In this document: positions 8,261 to 16,814 of the stretch, in pieces
Numbering within the stretch: position 1 is the stretch's first letter
Layout: each line of letters starts with the position of its first letter
Assembly (NCBI RefSeq): GCF_001905595.1
Contig: NZ_LIXI01000016.1
Span: forward strand, 1 to 64,000
DNA length: 64,000 nucleotides
Reading direction: 5' to 3'
Source: Streptomyces sp. CB00316
GTDB lineage: Bacteria; Actinomycetota; Actinomycetes; Streptomycetales; Streptomycetaceae
Position numbers and translations under genes: made by a program
The notes under the pieces: model-generated
What the model was told of the DNA's origin: nothing
What the model saw: the letters and a program-made list of their open reading frames with translations, nothing else
Databases searched by the model: none

Positions 8261-9424
8261 GTGGATCTCGTCGTGATCGGCGCCGGAGTCGTGGGCGCCG
8301 CGTGCGCCTACTACGCCGCTGACGCCGGTCTGTCCGTGGCCGTCGTCGACCGGGGACCGGTCGCGGGCGGCACGAGCGGCTCGGGTGAGGGCAACCTCCT
8401 CGTCTCGGACAAGGAGCCTGGTCCCGAGCTGGAGTTGGCACGGACCTCACTCCGGCTCTGGAGCGCGCTCGCGGACGTCCTGCCCGTCGACATCGAGTTC
8501 GAGGTAAAGGGCGGCCTCGTCGTCGCCGAGGACAGTGAACAGCTTGCGCGGTTAAGGGAGTTCGCTGCGGCACAGGCTCGGTCCGGGGTCGCCGTGGAAG
8601 AGGTGGACCCCGCTGGTCTCCGCGACCGGGAGCCCCACCTCGCGCCCGGCCTCGCCGGAGGGTTCCACTACCCGCAGGACGCCCAGGTGCAGCCCGCCCG
8701 GGCCGCCGCCCGCCTCCTGGAGGCCGCCGGGCGGGCGGGTGCGCGGCTCTTCCTGGGGGAGGAGGTCACAGCCGTCACGACCACCCCGGAGGGCCGGGTG
8801 AGCGGGGTGCGGACCGCGCGCCGCTGCTTGCTGACGGGAGCGGTCGTGAACGCGGCGGGTACCTGGGCGGACCGGATCGCGGAGCTGGCGGGCTCCTGTC
8901 TCCCCGTCCAGCCGCGACGGGGCTTCGTCCTCGTCACCGAACCCCTGCCCCCACTGATCCGCCACAAGGTGTACGCGGCGGGGTACGTCGCCGACGTGGC
9001 GAGCGGGGAAGCGGAGTTGCAGACCTCGCCCGTCGTGGAGGGCACGCCCGCCGGGCCCGTCCTCATCGGTGCGAGCCGGGAACGGGTGGGGTTCGACCGT
9101 CGCATCTCCGCCGAGGCCGTGCGCAGGCTGGCCGCAGCGGCGACCGGCCTCTTCCCGGTGCTCTCCCAGGTGCGCGTCCTCCGCGTCTACTGCGGCTTCC
9201 GCCCGTACCTGCCCGACCATCTGCCCGCCATCGGCCCCGACCCGTCCGTACCCGGCCTGTACCACGCCTGCGGTCACGAGGGCGCCGGGATCGGCCTCGC
9301 CCCGGCGACCGGGCTGGCCATCGCCCGGCAACTTACCGGCGCGAGAACGGAGACCGACGTCGGCCCGTTCGACCCGGGGCGGCTGGCGGACGCCGCCGAT
9401 GCGCGGCCGGGGCTCGGCAGTTGA
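8261..9424 (+). CDS. FAD-dependent D-hydroxyproline dehydrogenase, DAO-type subunit (beta)
   Basis: A 387-aa flavoprotein of the D-amino-acid/glycine oxidase fold with the dinucleotide motif GAGVVGAACAYY at the N-terminus and the C-terminal CGHEGAGIGLAPATG. GTG 8261 has AAGGGAGAG just upstream; GTG 8243 is an alternative. With the next two genes it forms a trio homologous to HcnCAB-type complexes; beside a hydroxyproline epimerase and a DapA-like deaminase the best assignment is oxidation of cis-4-hydroxy-D-proline to pyrroline-4-hydroxy-2-carboxylate. Codon 98 is TTA (8552-8554), implying bldA control of the operon's first gene. Confidence 0.85.
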   Translation: MDLVVIGAGVVGAACAYYAADAGLSVAVVDRGPVAGGTSGSGEGNLLVSDKEPGPELELARTSLRLWSALADVLPVDIEFEVKGGLVVAEDSEQLARLREFAAAQARSGVAVEEVDPAGLRDREPHLAPGLAGGFHYPQDAQVQPARAAARLLEAAGRAGARLFLGEEVTAVTTTPEGRVSGVRTARRCLLTGAVVNAAGTWADRIAELAGSCLPVQPRRGFVLVTEPLPPLIRHKVYAAGYVADVASGEAELQTSPVVEGTPAGPVLIGASRERVGFDRRISAEAVRRLAAAATGLFPVLSQVRVLRVYCGFRPYLPDHLPAIGPDPSVPGLYHACGHEGAGIGLAPATGLAIARQLTGARTETDVGPFDPGRLADAADARPGLGS

Positions 9425-9507
9425 CGTACACCCGTCCATGCGCGGGTCTCCCTGCGCCAGTTCGTGTCCGGGCATCACTTCGTGTCCGGGAGAGGGGAAG
9501 GCAGTCC

Positions 9508-9819
9508 ATGCGCCACCGAGCCGAACCGCCGCCCGCCGAAGCCAGGCCGCCCGTCCGCTTCGCCTTCGACGGCCGCACCCTCGCCGCCCGCCGGGGACAG
9601 AGCATCGCGGGCGCCCTCTGGGACCACGGTGTCCTCGCCTGGCGCACCACGCGCGGCGGCGGACGGCCGCGAGGGGCCTTCTGCGGTATGGGCGTCTGCT
9701 TCGACTGCCTGGTCACCGTCAACGGCACACCAGGCCGACGCGCCTGCCTCGTGCGGGTGTCGGAGGGCGATGTGGTCACCTCGCAGGAAGGGCACGGGCG
9801 TGACGAGCTCACCATCTGA
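9508..9819 (+). CDS. 2Fe-2S subunit (gamma) of the hydroxyproline dehydrogenase complex
   Basis: A 103-aa ferredoxin-like subunit. Cysteines C59, C64, C67 and C80 form a CX4CX2CX12C pattern (GAFCGMGVCFDC), as in HcnA-type and sarcosine-oxidase-alpha N-terminal domains that carry a 2Fe-2S cluster between two flavin subunits. ATG 9508 has GGGGAAGG 6 nt upstream. The next gene starts inside this one (20-bp overlap), which fits stoichiometric production of the complex. Confidence 0.87.
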   Translation: MRHRAEPPPAEARPPVRFAFDGRTLAARRGQSIAGALWDHGVLAWRTTRGGGRPRGAFCGMGVCFDCLVTVNGTPGRRACLVRVSEGDVVTSQEGHGRDELTI

Positions 9820-11359
9820 CGGCACGAGGCGGAACGGGCGCCCGGCCCCCGGCCCTGCGGCGAGAGGCCCCTTCCCGACACCCGGCCCCTACGACCTGGC
9901 GGTCATCGGCGCCGGGCCCGCAGGCCTGGCCGCCGCCGTCACCGCGGCCGACGGCGGCCTGCGCGTCGTGCTGATCGACGCAGCGGAACGCCCGGGCGGC
10001 CAGTTCTTCCGCCATGCAGCCCCCGGGCTCGCCCCCAGGAGGACCCCCGTCCACCACAAGCGGGCCGCCTTCACCGCGTGGTCCGCCCGCCTGGCGGCAC
10101 ACATACGGGCAGGCAGGATCACCCATCTCCCGCGGCACCACGTCTGGACGGCCGAACGGGGCGGCGGCCCGGCGGCGGGCTCCGAGCGCTGGACGCTCCG
10201 CCACGTACCGGTCGACGGCGCCCCGGCCGACCACCCACCCGCAGACGCCGTGCGGGTCACGACGGCCCGCTACCTCCTCCTGGCGACCGGTGCCTACGAG
10301 CGCCAACTCCCCTTCCCCGGGTGGACCCTGCCCGGCGTGGTCGCCGCCGGCGGGGCCCAGGCGATCCTCAAGGACTCCGGCGCCCTCCCCGGCCGGCGTA
10401 TCGTCGTGGCCGGCAGCGGACCGCTCCTGCCCGCCGTCGCCGTCTCCCTCGCGGAGGCGGGCGCCGGCATCCCGGCCCTGGCCGAGGCCGCCTCGTACAC
10501 CGGCTACGCCTCCCGCCCCGGCGTGCTCGCCCGCAACCCGGCGAAGGCGGTGGAGGGGGTCCGCCTCGCGGCTCGGCTCCTGCGGTACCGGATCAGGCTG
10601 CGCACCCGCAGTGCGGTCGTCCGGGCGCACGGTACGGACCGGGTCGAGGCGGTCACCCTCGCCACCCTCGACCGGGACTGGCGGCCGGTGGCCGGGACCG
10701 AGGTGCGCATCGCCTGCGACGCGCTCGCCGTCGGCCACGGCCTCGTCCCCCAGCTCGAACTCGCCGTCTCCCTCGGCTGCTCCCTGCGCACCGCACCGGA
10801 CGGGACACCTGCCGTCGAGGTCGACGAACAACAGCGCACTGACATGGCCGGGTTGTGGGCAGCCGGGGAACCGACCGGCGTCGGGGGCGTCGAACTCGCC
10901 CTGCTGGAGGGCCGGTCGGCAGGCCGGAGTGTGGCGGCCTCGTTCCGCGGAAGCGAGCGCGCCCCCCGAGCGCGAGCCGCCACCGTCCGCCGACGCCGCT
11001 TCGCCGACCTCATGGCGACGGCCCACCGCCCGGGCGCCCACTGGACGCAGTGGGTCACGGAGGGAACCGAAGTGTGCCGCTGCGAGGAGGTCACCGCCCA
11101 CGACCTGCGCCAAGCACACGAGTTGGGCGCCCGGGACGCGCGGAGCGCCAAACTCCTCACCCGGGCCGGCATGGGCTGGTGCCAGGGCCGCCTGTGCGAG
11201 ACGGCGGTCACGTGCCTCGCGGCCGGGGGCGACGGCTCCGCCCCGCTCGTCCCTGCCCGCCGGCCCCTCTCCTGCCCCGTCTCCCTCCAGGACCTCGCGG
11301 ACTCCGGCCCGGCCGCCGACGCAGGTCCCTCGACCACCCCGCAAGCCTCAGCCCTCTGA
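9800..11359 (+). CDS. FAD/NAD(P)-binding oxidoreductase subunit (alpha) of the complex
   Basis: A 519-aa HcnB-like subunit. GAGPAG at residues 37-42 binds FAD, a second nucleotide-binding segment (VVAGSGPLLPAVA) lies near residue 205, and the C-terminus has a BFD-like 2Fe-2S site: C426, C428 (VCRCEEVT) and C461, C466 (GWCQGRLC). GTG 9800 has GGAAGG 8 nt upstream and overlaps the previous gene. It should accept electrons from substrate oxidation by the beta subunit through the gamma 2Fe-2S protein; the final acceptor is not visible here. Confidence 0.87.
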   Translation: MTSSPSDGTRRNGRPAPGPAARGPFPTPGPYDLAVIGAGPAGLAAAVTAADGGLRVVLIDAAERPGGQFFRHAAPGLAPRRTPVHHKRAAFTAWSARLAAHIRAGRITHLPRHHVWTAERGGGPAAGSERWTLRHVPVDGAPADHPPADAVRVTTARYLLLATGAYERQLPFPGWTLPGVVAAGGAQAILKDSGALPGRRIVVAGSGPLLPAVAVSLAEAGAGIPALAEAASYTGYASRPGVLARNPAKAVEGVRLAARLLRYRIRLRTRSAVVRAHGTDRVEAVTLATLDRDWRPVAGTEVRIACDALAVGHGLVPQLELAVSLGCSLRTAPDGTPAVEVDEQQRTDMAGLWAAGEPTGVGGVELALLEGRSAGRSVAASFRGSERAPRARAATVRRRRFADLMATAHRPGAHWTQWVTEGTEVCRCEEVTAHDLRQAHELGARDARSAKLLTRAGMGWCQGRLCETAVTCLAAGGDGSAPLVPARRPLSCPVSLQDLADSGPAADAGPSTTPQASAL

Positions 11360-11401
11360 CATCACCACCACGAGAACAGGTTTTGAACAAAGGAGTTGTC
11401 C

Positions 11402-12304
11402 ATGCCCCGCACCCGCATCCACCCCTGGCACGGCGTCATGGTCGCCACCACGCTGCCCTTCCGCGAAGACCTCTCCGTCGACCACGACGCCTTCGCCGAC
11501 CACGTCCGCTCGCTCATCGACGCCGGCTGCGACGGTGTCGTACCCAACGGGTCCCTCGGCGAGTACCAGACCCTCACCGACGAGGAGCGCCGCCGGGTGG
11601 TCGAGACCGCCGTCGAAGCGGCGGGTGACGGGGCCCGGGTGATGCCGGGCGTCTCCGCCTACGGCAGCGCGGAGGCCCGGCGCTGGGCCGAGGAGGCGGC
11701 GCGGGCGGGGGCCGGTTCCGTACTGCTGCTGCCGCCCAACGTCTACCGGGCCGACGAGGCCGCCGTACGTGCCCACTACGCCGAGGTCGCCCGTGCCCAG
11801 CTGCCCGTGGTGGCCTACAACAACCCGTACGACACCCGGGTCGACCTCACCCCCGCCCTGCTGGCACAGCTCCACGAGGCCGGGGACATCGTCGCCGTGA
11901 AGGAGTTCACCGGCGATGTGCGCCGCGCCTGGGAGATCGCCGAGCGCGCCCCCGGGCTCGACCTGCTGATCGGTGCCGACGACGTCCTGCTGGAGCTTGC
12001 CGTGGCGGGGGCCGTCGGCTGGATCGCCGGATTCCCCAACGCGCTCCCCGGCTCCTGCACCGCCCTCTACCGCGCGGCGGTCGCCGGTGACCTGGACACC
12101 GCCGTACCCCTGTACCGGAAGCTGCACCCGCTGCTGCGCTGGGACTCCAGGACCGAGTTCGTCCAGGCGATCAAGGCGTCCCAGGACGTGGTCGCCGAGG
12201 GGAGCGGCGGACCCTGTCGACCTCCCCGTACCCCTCTCTCCCCTCAGGACGAGGCCACCGTGAGGGCGTTGACCGAGAAGCTCCTCGCCGAAGGCCTCGA
12301 CTGA
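11402..12304 (+). CDS. DapA-family deaminase, likely pyrroline-4-hydroxy-2-carboxylate deaminase
   Basis: A 300-aa TIM-barrel protein of the dihydrodipicolinate synthase/N-acetylneuraminate lyase family. The Schiff-base lysine is K167 in AVKEFTGD, and the substrate loop NGSLGEY takes the place of the G-T-T-G-E loop of true DapA. In hydroxyproline clusters this family converts pyrroline-4-hydroxy-2-carboxylate to alpha-ketoglutarate semialdehyde and ammonia; the neighbours support that. ATG 11402 has AAAGGAG 6 nt upstream. A role in lysine synthesis is unlikely given the context. Confidence 0.87.
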   Translation: MPRTRIHPWHGVMVATTLPFREDLSVDHDAFADHVRSLIDAGCDGVVPNGSLGEYQTLTDEERRRVVETAVEAAGDGARVMPGVSAYGSAEARRWAEEAARAGAGSVLLLPPNVYRADEAAVRAHYAEVARAQLPVVAYNNPYDTRVDLTPALLAQLHEAGDIVAVKEFTGDVRRAWEIAERAPGLDLLIGADDVLLELAVAGAVGWIAGFPNALPGSCTALYRAAVAGDLDTAVPLYRKLHPLLRWDSRTEFVQAIKASQDVVAEGSGGPCRPPRTPLSPQDEATVRALTEKLLAEGLD

Positions 12305-12355
12305 GGCAGAAGTGTCCGCCGACCCGGAGAGCCCCGCCACTCAAGGAGCAGCACC

Positions 12356-13357
12356 GTGCGCAGCCGCCGCACCATCCACACCGTGGAATCCCACACCGAG
12401 GGCATGCCGACCCGCGTCGTCACCGGAGGCATCGGAACCGTACCCGGGGCCACCATGGGCGAGAGGCGCACCTACTTCCAGGAGCACCTCGACCACCTCC
12501 GCACCTGGCTGATGTACGAGCCGCGCGGCCACGCCGCGATGAGCGGGGCGATCCTCCAGCCGCCCACCAGACCCGACGCCGACTGGGGGGTGCTGTTCAT
12601 CGAGGTGTCCGGGCTGCTGCCGATGTGCGGCCACGGCACCATCGGCGTCGCCACGGTCCTCGTGGAGACCGGCATGGTGACCGTCACCGAACCCGTGACC
12701 ACGGTCCGGCTGGACACCCCCGCCGGGCTCGTCGTCGCCGAGGTCCGCGTGGAGGACGGCGCGGCCACCGCCGTGACCCTGCGCAACATCCCCTCCTTCA
12801 CCGCCGCCCTCGACCGCCAAGTCGAGATCCCCGGGTACGGCACGGTCGCCTACGACCTCGCCTACGGCGGCAACTTCTACGCGATCCTTCCCCTCGCCCG
12901 CCTGGGCCTGCCCTTCGACCGCGCACGCAAGGACGACATCCTGCGGGCCGGGCTGGACATGATGGCCGCCATCAACGCCACGGAACCGCCCGTACACCCC
13001 GAGGACACGTCGATCACCGGCTGCCACCACGTCCAGCTCCTGGCCCCCGGTTCGACCGCCGCGCACTCCCGCCATGCCATGGCCATCCACCCGGGCTGGT
13101 TCGACCGTTCCCCCTGCGGCACCGGCACCTCCGCGCGCATGGCCCAGCTCCACACCCGGGGCGAACTGCCCCTGCACCGCGACTTCGTGAATGAGTCGTT
13201 CCTCGGTACGTCGTTCACCGGCCGGCTCGTGGAGGAGTGCCGGGTGGCGGGGGAGCCGGCGGTCGTCCCGAAGATCACCGGACGTGCCTGGATCACCGGG
13301 ACCGCGCAGTTCCACCACGACCCGGGCGACCCGTTCCCGGACGGCTTCCTGCTGTGA
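12356..13357 (+). CDS. 4-hydroxyproline 2-epimerase (proline racemase family)
   Basis: A 333-aa enzyme of the proline racemase superfamily that should interconvert trans-4-hydroxy-L-proline and cis-4-hydroxy-D-proline, the first step of the pathway. Both catalytic cysteines are present: C91 in MCGHGTIG and C254 in SPCGTGTSA. Having two Cys argues for racemase/epimerase and against trans-3-hydroxyproline dehydratase, which has Thr in place of one. GTG 12356 is preceded by AAGGAG. It lies last among the structural genes, before the regulator. Confidence 0.9.
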   Translation: MRSRRTIHTVESHTEGMPTRVVTGGIGTVPGATMGERRTYFQEHLDHLRTWLMYEPRGHAAMSGAILQPPTRPDADWGVLFIEVSGLLPMCGHGTIGVATVLVETGMVTVTEPVTTVRLDTPAGLVVAEVRVEDGAATAVTLRNIPSFTAALDRQVEIPGYGTVAYDLAYGGNFYAILPLARLGLPFDRARKDDILRAGLDMMAAINATEPPVHPEDTSITGCHHVQLLAPGSTAAHSRHAMAIHPGWFDRSPCGTGTSARMAQLHTRGELPLHRDFVNESFLGTSFTGRLVEECRVAGEPAVVPKITGRAWITGTAQFHHDPGDPFPDGFLL

Positions 13358-13455
13358 TGAACCCCGCCCGGACCGGGCCCGACCCCATCCGGAGGTGAAC
13401 TCCCTTCGGGTAACGTGACATTGCACCGAAGAAACCCGAAGTCCCGGAGGACGCC

Positions 13456-14160
13456 GTGGTCACCCTGCAGTCGCGCAAGCTCGTGTCCCCCACGGAGAAC
13501 CTGCGCGATCAGGTGGCCCACGCCCTGCGCGCCGCGCTCATCGCGGGGGAGATCAAGCCCGGCGGCGTCTACTCGGCCCCCGCCCTCGCCGCCGAGTTCG
13601 GCGTCTCGCCCACACCGGTGCGCGAGGCGATGCTGGACCTCGCCCACGAAGGGCTGGTCGAGGTCGTACGGAACAAGGGCTTCCGGGTGACGGAGATGAC
13701 CGAGCAGGATCTGGACGAGTACACGGAGATCCGTACGCTCATCGAGGTGCCCACGGTCGGCAAGGTGGTCCGGACCGCGACCCGGGAGCAGCTCGAAGCC
13801 CTGCGTCCCGGAGCCGAGGCCATCGTGGCGGCGGCCCGGGGGCACGACCTCATCGGCTACCTGGACGCCGACCGGCGCTTCCATCTCGACCTGCTCGCCC
13901 TCGGCGGGAACCGCCACCTCGTCTCGGTCGTCGGCGACCTCCGCAAGCGGTCCCGGCTGTACGGTCTCACCGAGCTCGACGAGGCCGGGGTGCTCGTCGA
14001 CTCCGCCGAGGAGCATGTGACGCTGCTCGACCTGATGATCGCCCAGGACGCCGCGGCTGCGGAGGCCCTGATGCGCCACCACCTGGAGCACGTACGGACC
14101 CTCTGGGCCAGCCGCCCGCAGCCGGCGAAGCGCAGCGCGCTCACCCTCCACCGCACCTGA
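13456..14160 (+). CDS. GntR/FadR-type (FCD) regulator of the hydroxyproline operon
   Basis: A 234-aa regulator with an N-terminal winged helix (about residues 12-77; SAPALAAEFGVSPTPVREAM) and an all-helical FCD ligand domain (about 85-215) whose histidines (FHLDLL, EEHVTLL, MRHHLEH) are typical metal/ligand-binding positions. GTG 13456 has GGAGG 5 nt upstream. It is collinear with the catabolic genes after a 98-bp gap and most likely represses them in the absence of a pathway intermediate. Confidence 0.88.
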   Translation: MVTLQSRKLVSPTENLRDQVAHALRAALIAGEIKPGGVYSAPALAAEFGVSPTPVREAMLDLAHEGLVEVVRNKGFRVTEMTEQDLDEYTEIRTLIEVPTVGKVVRTATREQLEALRPGAEAIVAAARGHDLIGYLDADRRFHLDLLALGGNRHLVSVVGDLRKRSRLYGLTELDEAGVLVDSAEEHVTLLDLMIAQDAAAAEALMRHHLEHVRTLWASRPQPAKRSALTLHRT

Positions 14161-14624
14161 TCCGCAGGGTCACCACGGCCGCGTTCCGCCGCTAACGGCT
14201 AACGGCTACCGGCTACCGGCTACCGGCTTCCGCAGTACGCCGATGTGCCTCGCGCCGACGGTCTCTTCCGAAGGGCGGGGCGCCGGCGGGTCGGTCGGAA
14301 CACGCGCCCCCGGGAGGTCCGGCGTCGCGAAGCGGGGCGGAAGGTCGGGGGTGAGCAGTGATCGTGTCTGGGTCATGGGTCCCACCTGCCTCGCTGGAGG
14401 AGTCCGGACGGGCTCCCACCAGTGATTCGGAGCCGTACGGCAAGGGGATTGGGCGTGGCCGCGCGACGGCTCAGCCCGCGTCGAGGATCTGGCCCATCAG
14501 CCGGGACGGTCGACCATCTGGTGACCCTCGCCGTCGGCTAGGGGCGGCTGATGCGGGAGGGCGACCCCTGCGCCGGCGTCTTTCGGGAGGGCGGGGGCGG
14601 GGGCCGTCGAGAGCCCCTGTACGT
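14161..14624. other. Non-coding gap before the iron-uptake operon
   Basis: About 460 bp without a convincing gene; the short frames present have poor codon bias. It holds a heptamer repeat near the left end and ends at the iron box. Some words on the minus strand recall part of a cobalamin riboswitch, but nothing downstream supports one. Confidence 0.4.
14191..14232. repeat. Tandem heptamer repeat, six units
   Basis: Six consecutive 7-bp units: GCTAACG twice, GCTACCG three times, GCTTCCG once. The array starts 30 bp after the GntR stop codon, where slippage expansion would be tolerated. Copy number may vary between strains. Confidence 0.85.
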
Positions 14625-14643
14625 TTAGCTTAGGCTTGCCTAA
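14625..14643 (+). promoter_or_regulatory. Iron box (DmdR/IdeR operator)
   Basis: The 19-bp sequence TTAGCTTAGGCTTGCCTAA closely matches the streptomycete/mycobacterial iron-box consensus TTAGGTTAGGCTAACCTAA. It lies 33 bp upstream of the binding-protein start, where bound DmdR1-Fe(II) would block transcription under iron sufficiency. Confidence 0.85.
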
Positions 14644-14676
14644 CTCTCACCCGCTCGTCCAACCATGAGGAACACC

Positions 14677-15726
14677 ATGCTCGGCTTCACCCGCGTGCGT
14701 CGTCACACCCTTGCCGCTTCGGCCACCGCCGTCGCCCTCGCCGTCGTCCTGGTCGGCTGCTCCTCCGACGGTGACAGCGGCAAGGACGCGGCGAAGGACA
14801 CGGCGAAGGGCGGCGGCGCCTTCCCCGTCTCGATCAAGAGCTCGCTCGGCACCGCGAAGATCGGCGAGAAGCCCGAGCGCATCGTCACCCTCGGCCAGGG
14901 TTCCGCCGAGACCGCGATAGCCCTCGGCCAGACCCCGGTCGGCATCGAGAGCTACCCGTGGGGCAGCGACAAGTCCGGCTACCTCCCGTGGATCAACGAG
15001 GCCGTGAAGAAGTCCGGCGACAAGCTGCCCAAGCAGTTCGCGGGCGGCGAGGAGATCGACTTCGAGGCCATCACCGAGCTGGAGCCGGACGTCATCCTCG
15101 CCCCCTGGTCGGGCATCACGCAGAAGCAGTACGACGTCCTCAAGGACATCGCCCCCACGGTCGCCTACCCGGACCAGGCGTGGAGCACCGACTGGGACCA
15201 GCAGATGGACATCATCGGCAAGGCGCTCGGCCGGACGGAGGACACCGACGCCCTCAAGACGAAGATCGAGAAGCAGCTCTCCGACGCCGCGGCCACCCGG
15301 CCGAACTACAAGGACGTCACCTTCTCCTACATCTACAACTCCGGCCCCGGCACCCTCGGCGTCTTCAAGCCCGAGGAGCAGCGCGTCAAGATGGTCTCCT
15401 CGCTCGGTCTGAAGGTCGACCCCGTGGTCAACGGCTTCAAGGAGACCCCCGGCACCGACTCGGCCCTCATCGGCCTGGAGAACGCCGAGAAGCTGAAGGA
15501 CAGCGACGTCGTCTTCACGTTCTACACGGACGCGAAGAACCGCAAGGAGATCGAGGGCCAGAAGCTGTACGGCGCGATCCCCGCGATCAAGAAGGGCGCC
15601 GTCGTCGCGAGCAACGACAACTCCTTCGTCACCGCATCCTCGATCATCAACCCGCTGACCGTGCCGTGGACGATCGAGCGCTACCTGCCGATCATCGACG
15701 AGGCCGTCAAGAAGGCCGGCAAGTAA
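14677..15726 (+). CDS. Iron-siderophore ABC transporter substrate-binding lipoprotein
   Basis: A 349-aa class III (TroA/FhuD-like) binding protein anchored by a lipid. The signal peptide ends in the lipobox LVGC (Cys about residue 28), followed by a charged linker and two lobes joined by a long helix (KPERIVTLGQG, then EIDFEAITELEPDVIL). ATG 14677 is preferred because AGGA precedes it; the ATG at 14665 lacks a ribosome site. The iron box upstream and two FecCD permeases downstream show ferric-siderophore uptake. Which siderophore is bound cannot be told. Confidence 0.92.
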   Translation: MLGFTRVRRHTLAASATAVALAVVLVGCSSDGDSGKDAAKDTAKGGGAFPVSIKSSLGTAKIGEKPERIVTLGQGSAETAIALGQTPVGIESYPWGSDKSGYLPWINEAVKKSGDKLPKQFAGGEEIDFEAITELEPDVILAPWSGITQKQYDVLKDIAPTVAYPDQAWSTDWDQQMDIIGKALGRTEDTDALKTKIEKQLSDAAATRPNYKDVTFSYIYNSGPGTLGVFKPEEQRVKMVSSLGLKVDPVVNGFKETPGTDSALIGLENAEKLKDSDVVFTFYTDAKNRKEIEGQKLYGAIPAIKKGAVVASNDNSFVTASSIINPLTVPWTIERYLPIIDEAVKKAGK

Positions 15727-15776
15727 CCCCGGCCGGGTATCCGAACCGCCGAGGCCACCAGGCACACTTCACTCCC

Positions 15777-16814
15777 ATGGCAACCACCACGGCCGCACCG
15801 CCGAGCGGCGCCGGTACCTCCCGTACCGGCGCCGCTCGGGCGGCGTTCCTCCTGCTCGCGGCGGTCGCCGCGCTGGCGGTCGCGCTCTGCGCGAGCGTCA
15901 TGTTCGGCAGCCGCAGTACCTCGTTCGGCGATGTCCTCGGCGTCCTGGGGGGCAGCGCCGAAGAGAACGTCACCGCGATCATCGAGAGCCGCTACCCCCG
16001 GACCGCTCTCGGCGTCCTCGCCGGACTCTGCCTCGCCGTCGCGGGCACCCTCATGCAGGGCGTCTCGCGCAACCCACTGGCCGAACCGGGGCTGCTCGGC
16101 ATCAACGCCGGTGCCTCCGCGAGCATCGTCGCCGCGACCGCCTGGTTCGGCGCCTCCGGAGCCACCGACACCATGTGGTGGGCGCTGCCCGGTGCGCTGA
16201 TCGCCGGAGTGCTCGTCCATGTCATCGGCTCCGCGGGTACGGGCACGAGCGTGGTGCGCCTGGTGCTCGCCGGGGCCGTGCTCACCGCCGTCACGATGGC
16301 GTTCATCCAGGCCGTGACCCTCAGCAAGCCGCAGGTGTTCGACAGCTACCGCTACTGGGTCGTCGGCGCCCTCGGCGGCCGGGACTTCGACGTGTTCTGG
16401 TCCGTCCTGCCCTTCGCCGCCACCGGCTTCCTCCTCGCACTGGCCCTCGGCCCCGGCCTCAACGCCCTGGCTCTCGGCGACGCGACCGCCGTCGCCCTCG
16501 GCTCCCACCCCGCGCACACCCGGGGCGGCGGGCTCCTCGCCGCCACCCTGCTCAGCGCCGCCGCGACCGCCGCCGTCGGCCCGATCGCCTTCGTCGGCCT
16601 CGCCGTGCCCCACGTCGTACGGGCGCTGGTCGGCGTCGACTTCCGGGTCCAGATCCTCTTCTCCGCGGTGCTGGGGCCCACCCTGCTGCTCCTGGCGGAC
16701 GTGGTGGGCCGGATCGTCATGCGCCCCACCGAACTCATGGTCGGCGTCGTCACCGCCTTCATCGGCGCACCCGCGCTGCTCATCGCCGTACGCAGGATGC
16801 GGGGCACCACATGA
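15777..16814 (+). CDS. FecCD-family siderophore ABC permease, first subunit
   Basis: A 345-aa integral membrane protein with about nine to ten hydrophobic helices. Family landmarks are RYPRTALGVLAGLCLAVAGT near residues 73-92, RNPLAEPGLLGINAGA and the C-terminal loop GPIAFVGLAVPHVVR that contacts the ATPase. The start is ATG 15777, 50 bp after the binding-protein gene. It should pair with the next permease as a heterodimer for ferric-siderophore import. Confidence 0.92.
   Translation: MATTTAAPPSGAGTSRTGAARAAFLLLAAVAALAVALCASVMFGSRSTSFGDVLGVLGGSAEENVTAIIESRYPRTALGVLAGLCLAVAGTLMQGVSRNPLAEPGLLGINAGASASIVAATAWFGASGATDTMWWALPGALIAGVLVHVIGSAGTGTSVVRLVLAGAVLTAVTMAFIQAVTLSKPQVFDSYRYWVVGALGGRDFDVFWSVLPFAATGFLLALALGPGLNALALGDATAVALGSHPAHTRGGGLLAATLLSAAATAAVGPIAFVGLAVPHVVRALVGVDFRVQILFSAVLGPTLLLLADVVGRIVMRPTELMVGVVTAFIGAPALLIAVRRMRGTT

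Noticed and set aside
9508..11359. Hydrogen cyanide synthase (HcnABC) as the product of the three oxidoreductase genes
   Set aside because: The trio is homologous in architecture, but the hydroxyproline epimerase, DapA-like deaminase and GntR regulator in the same operon fit D-hydroxyproline dehydrogenase far better.
14340..14470. Words on the minus strand resembling part of a cobalamin riboswitch
   Set aside because: The order of conserved boxes does not hold and no gene lies downstream on that strand.
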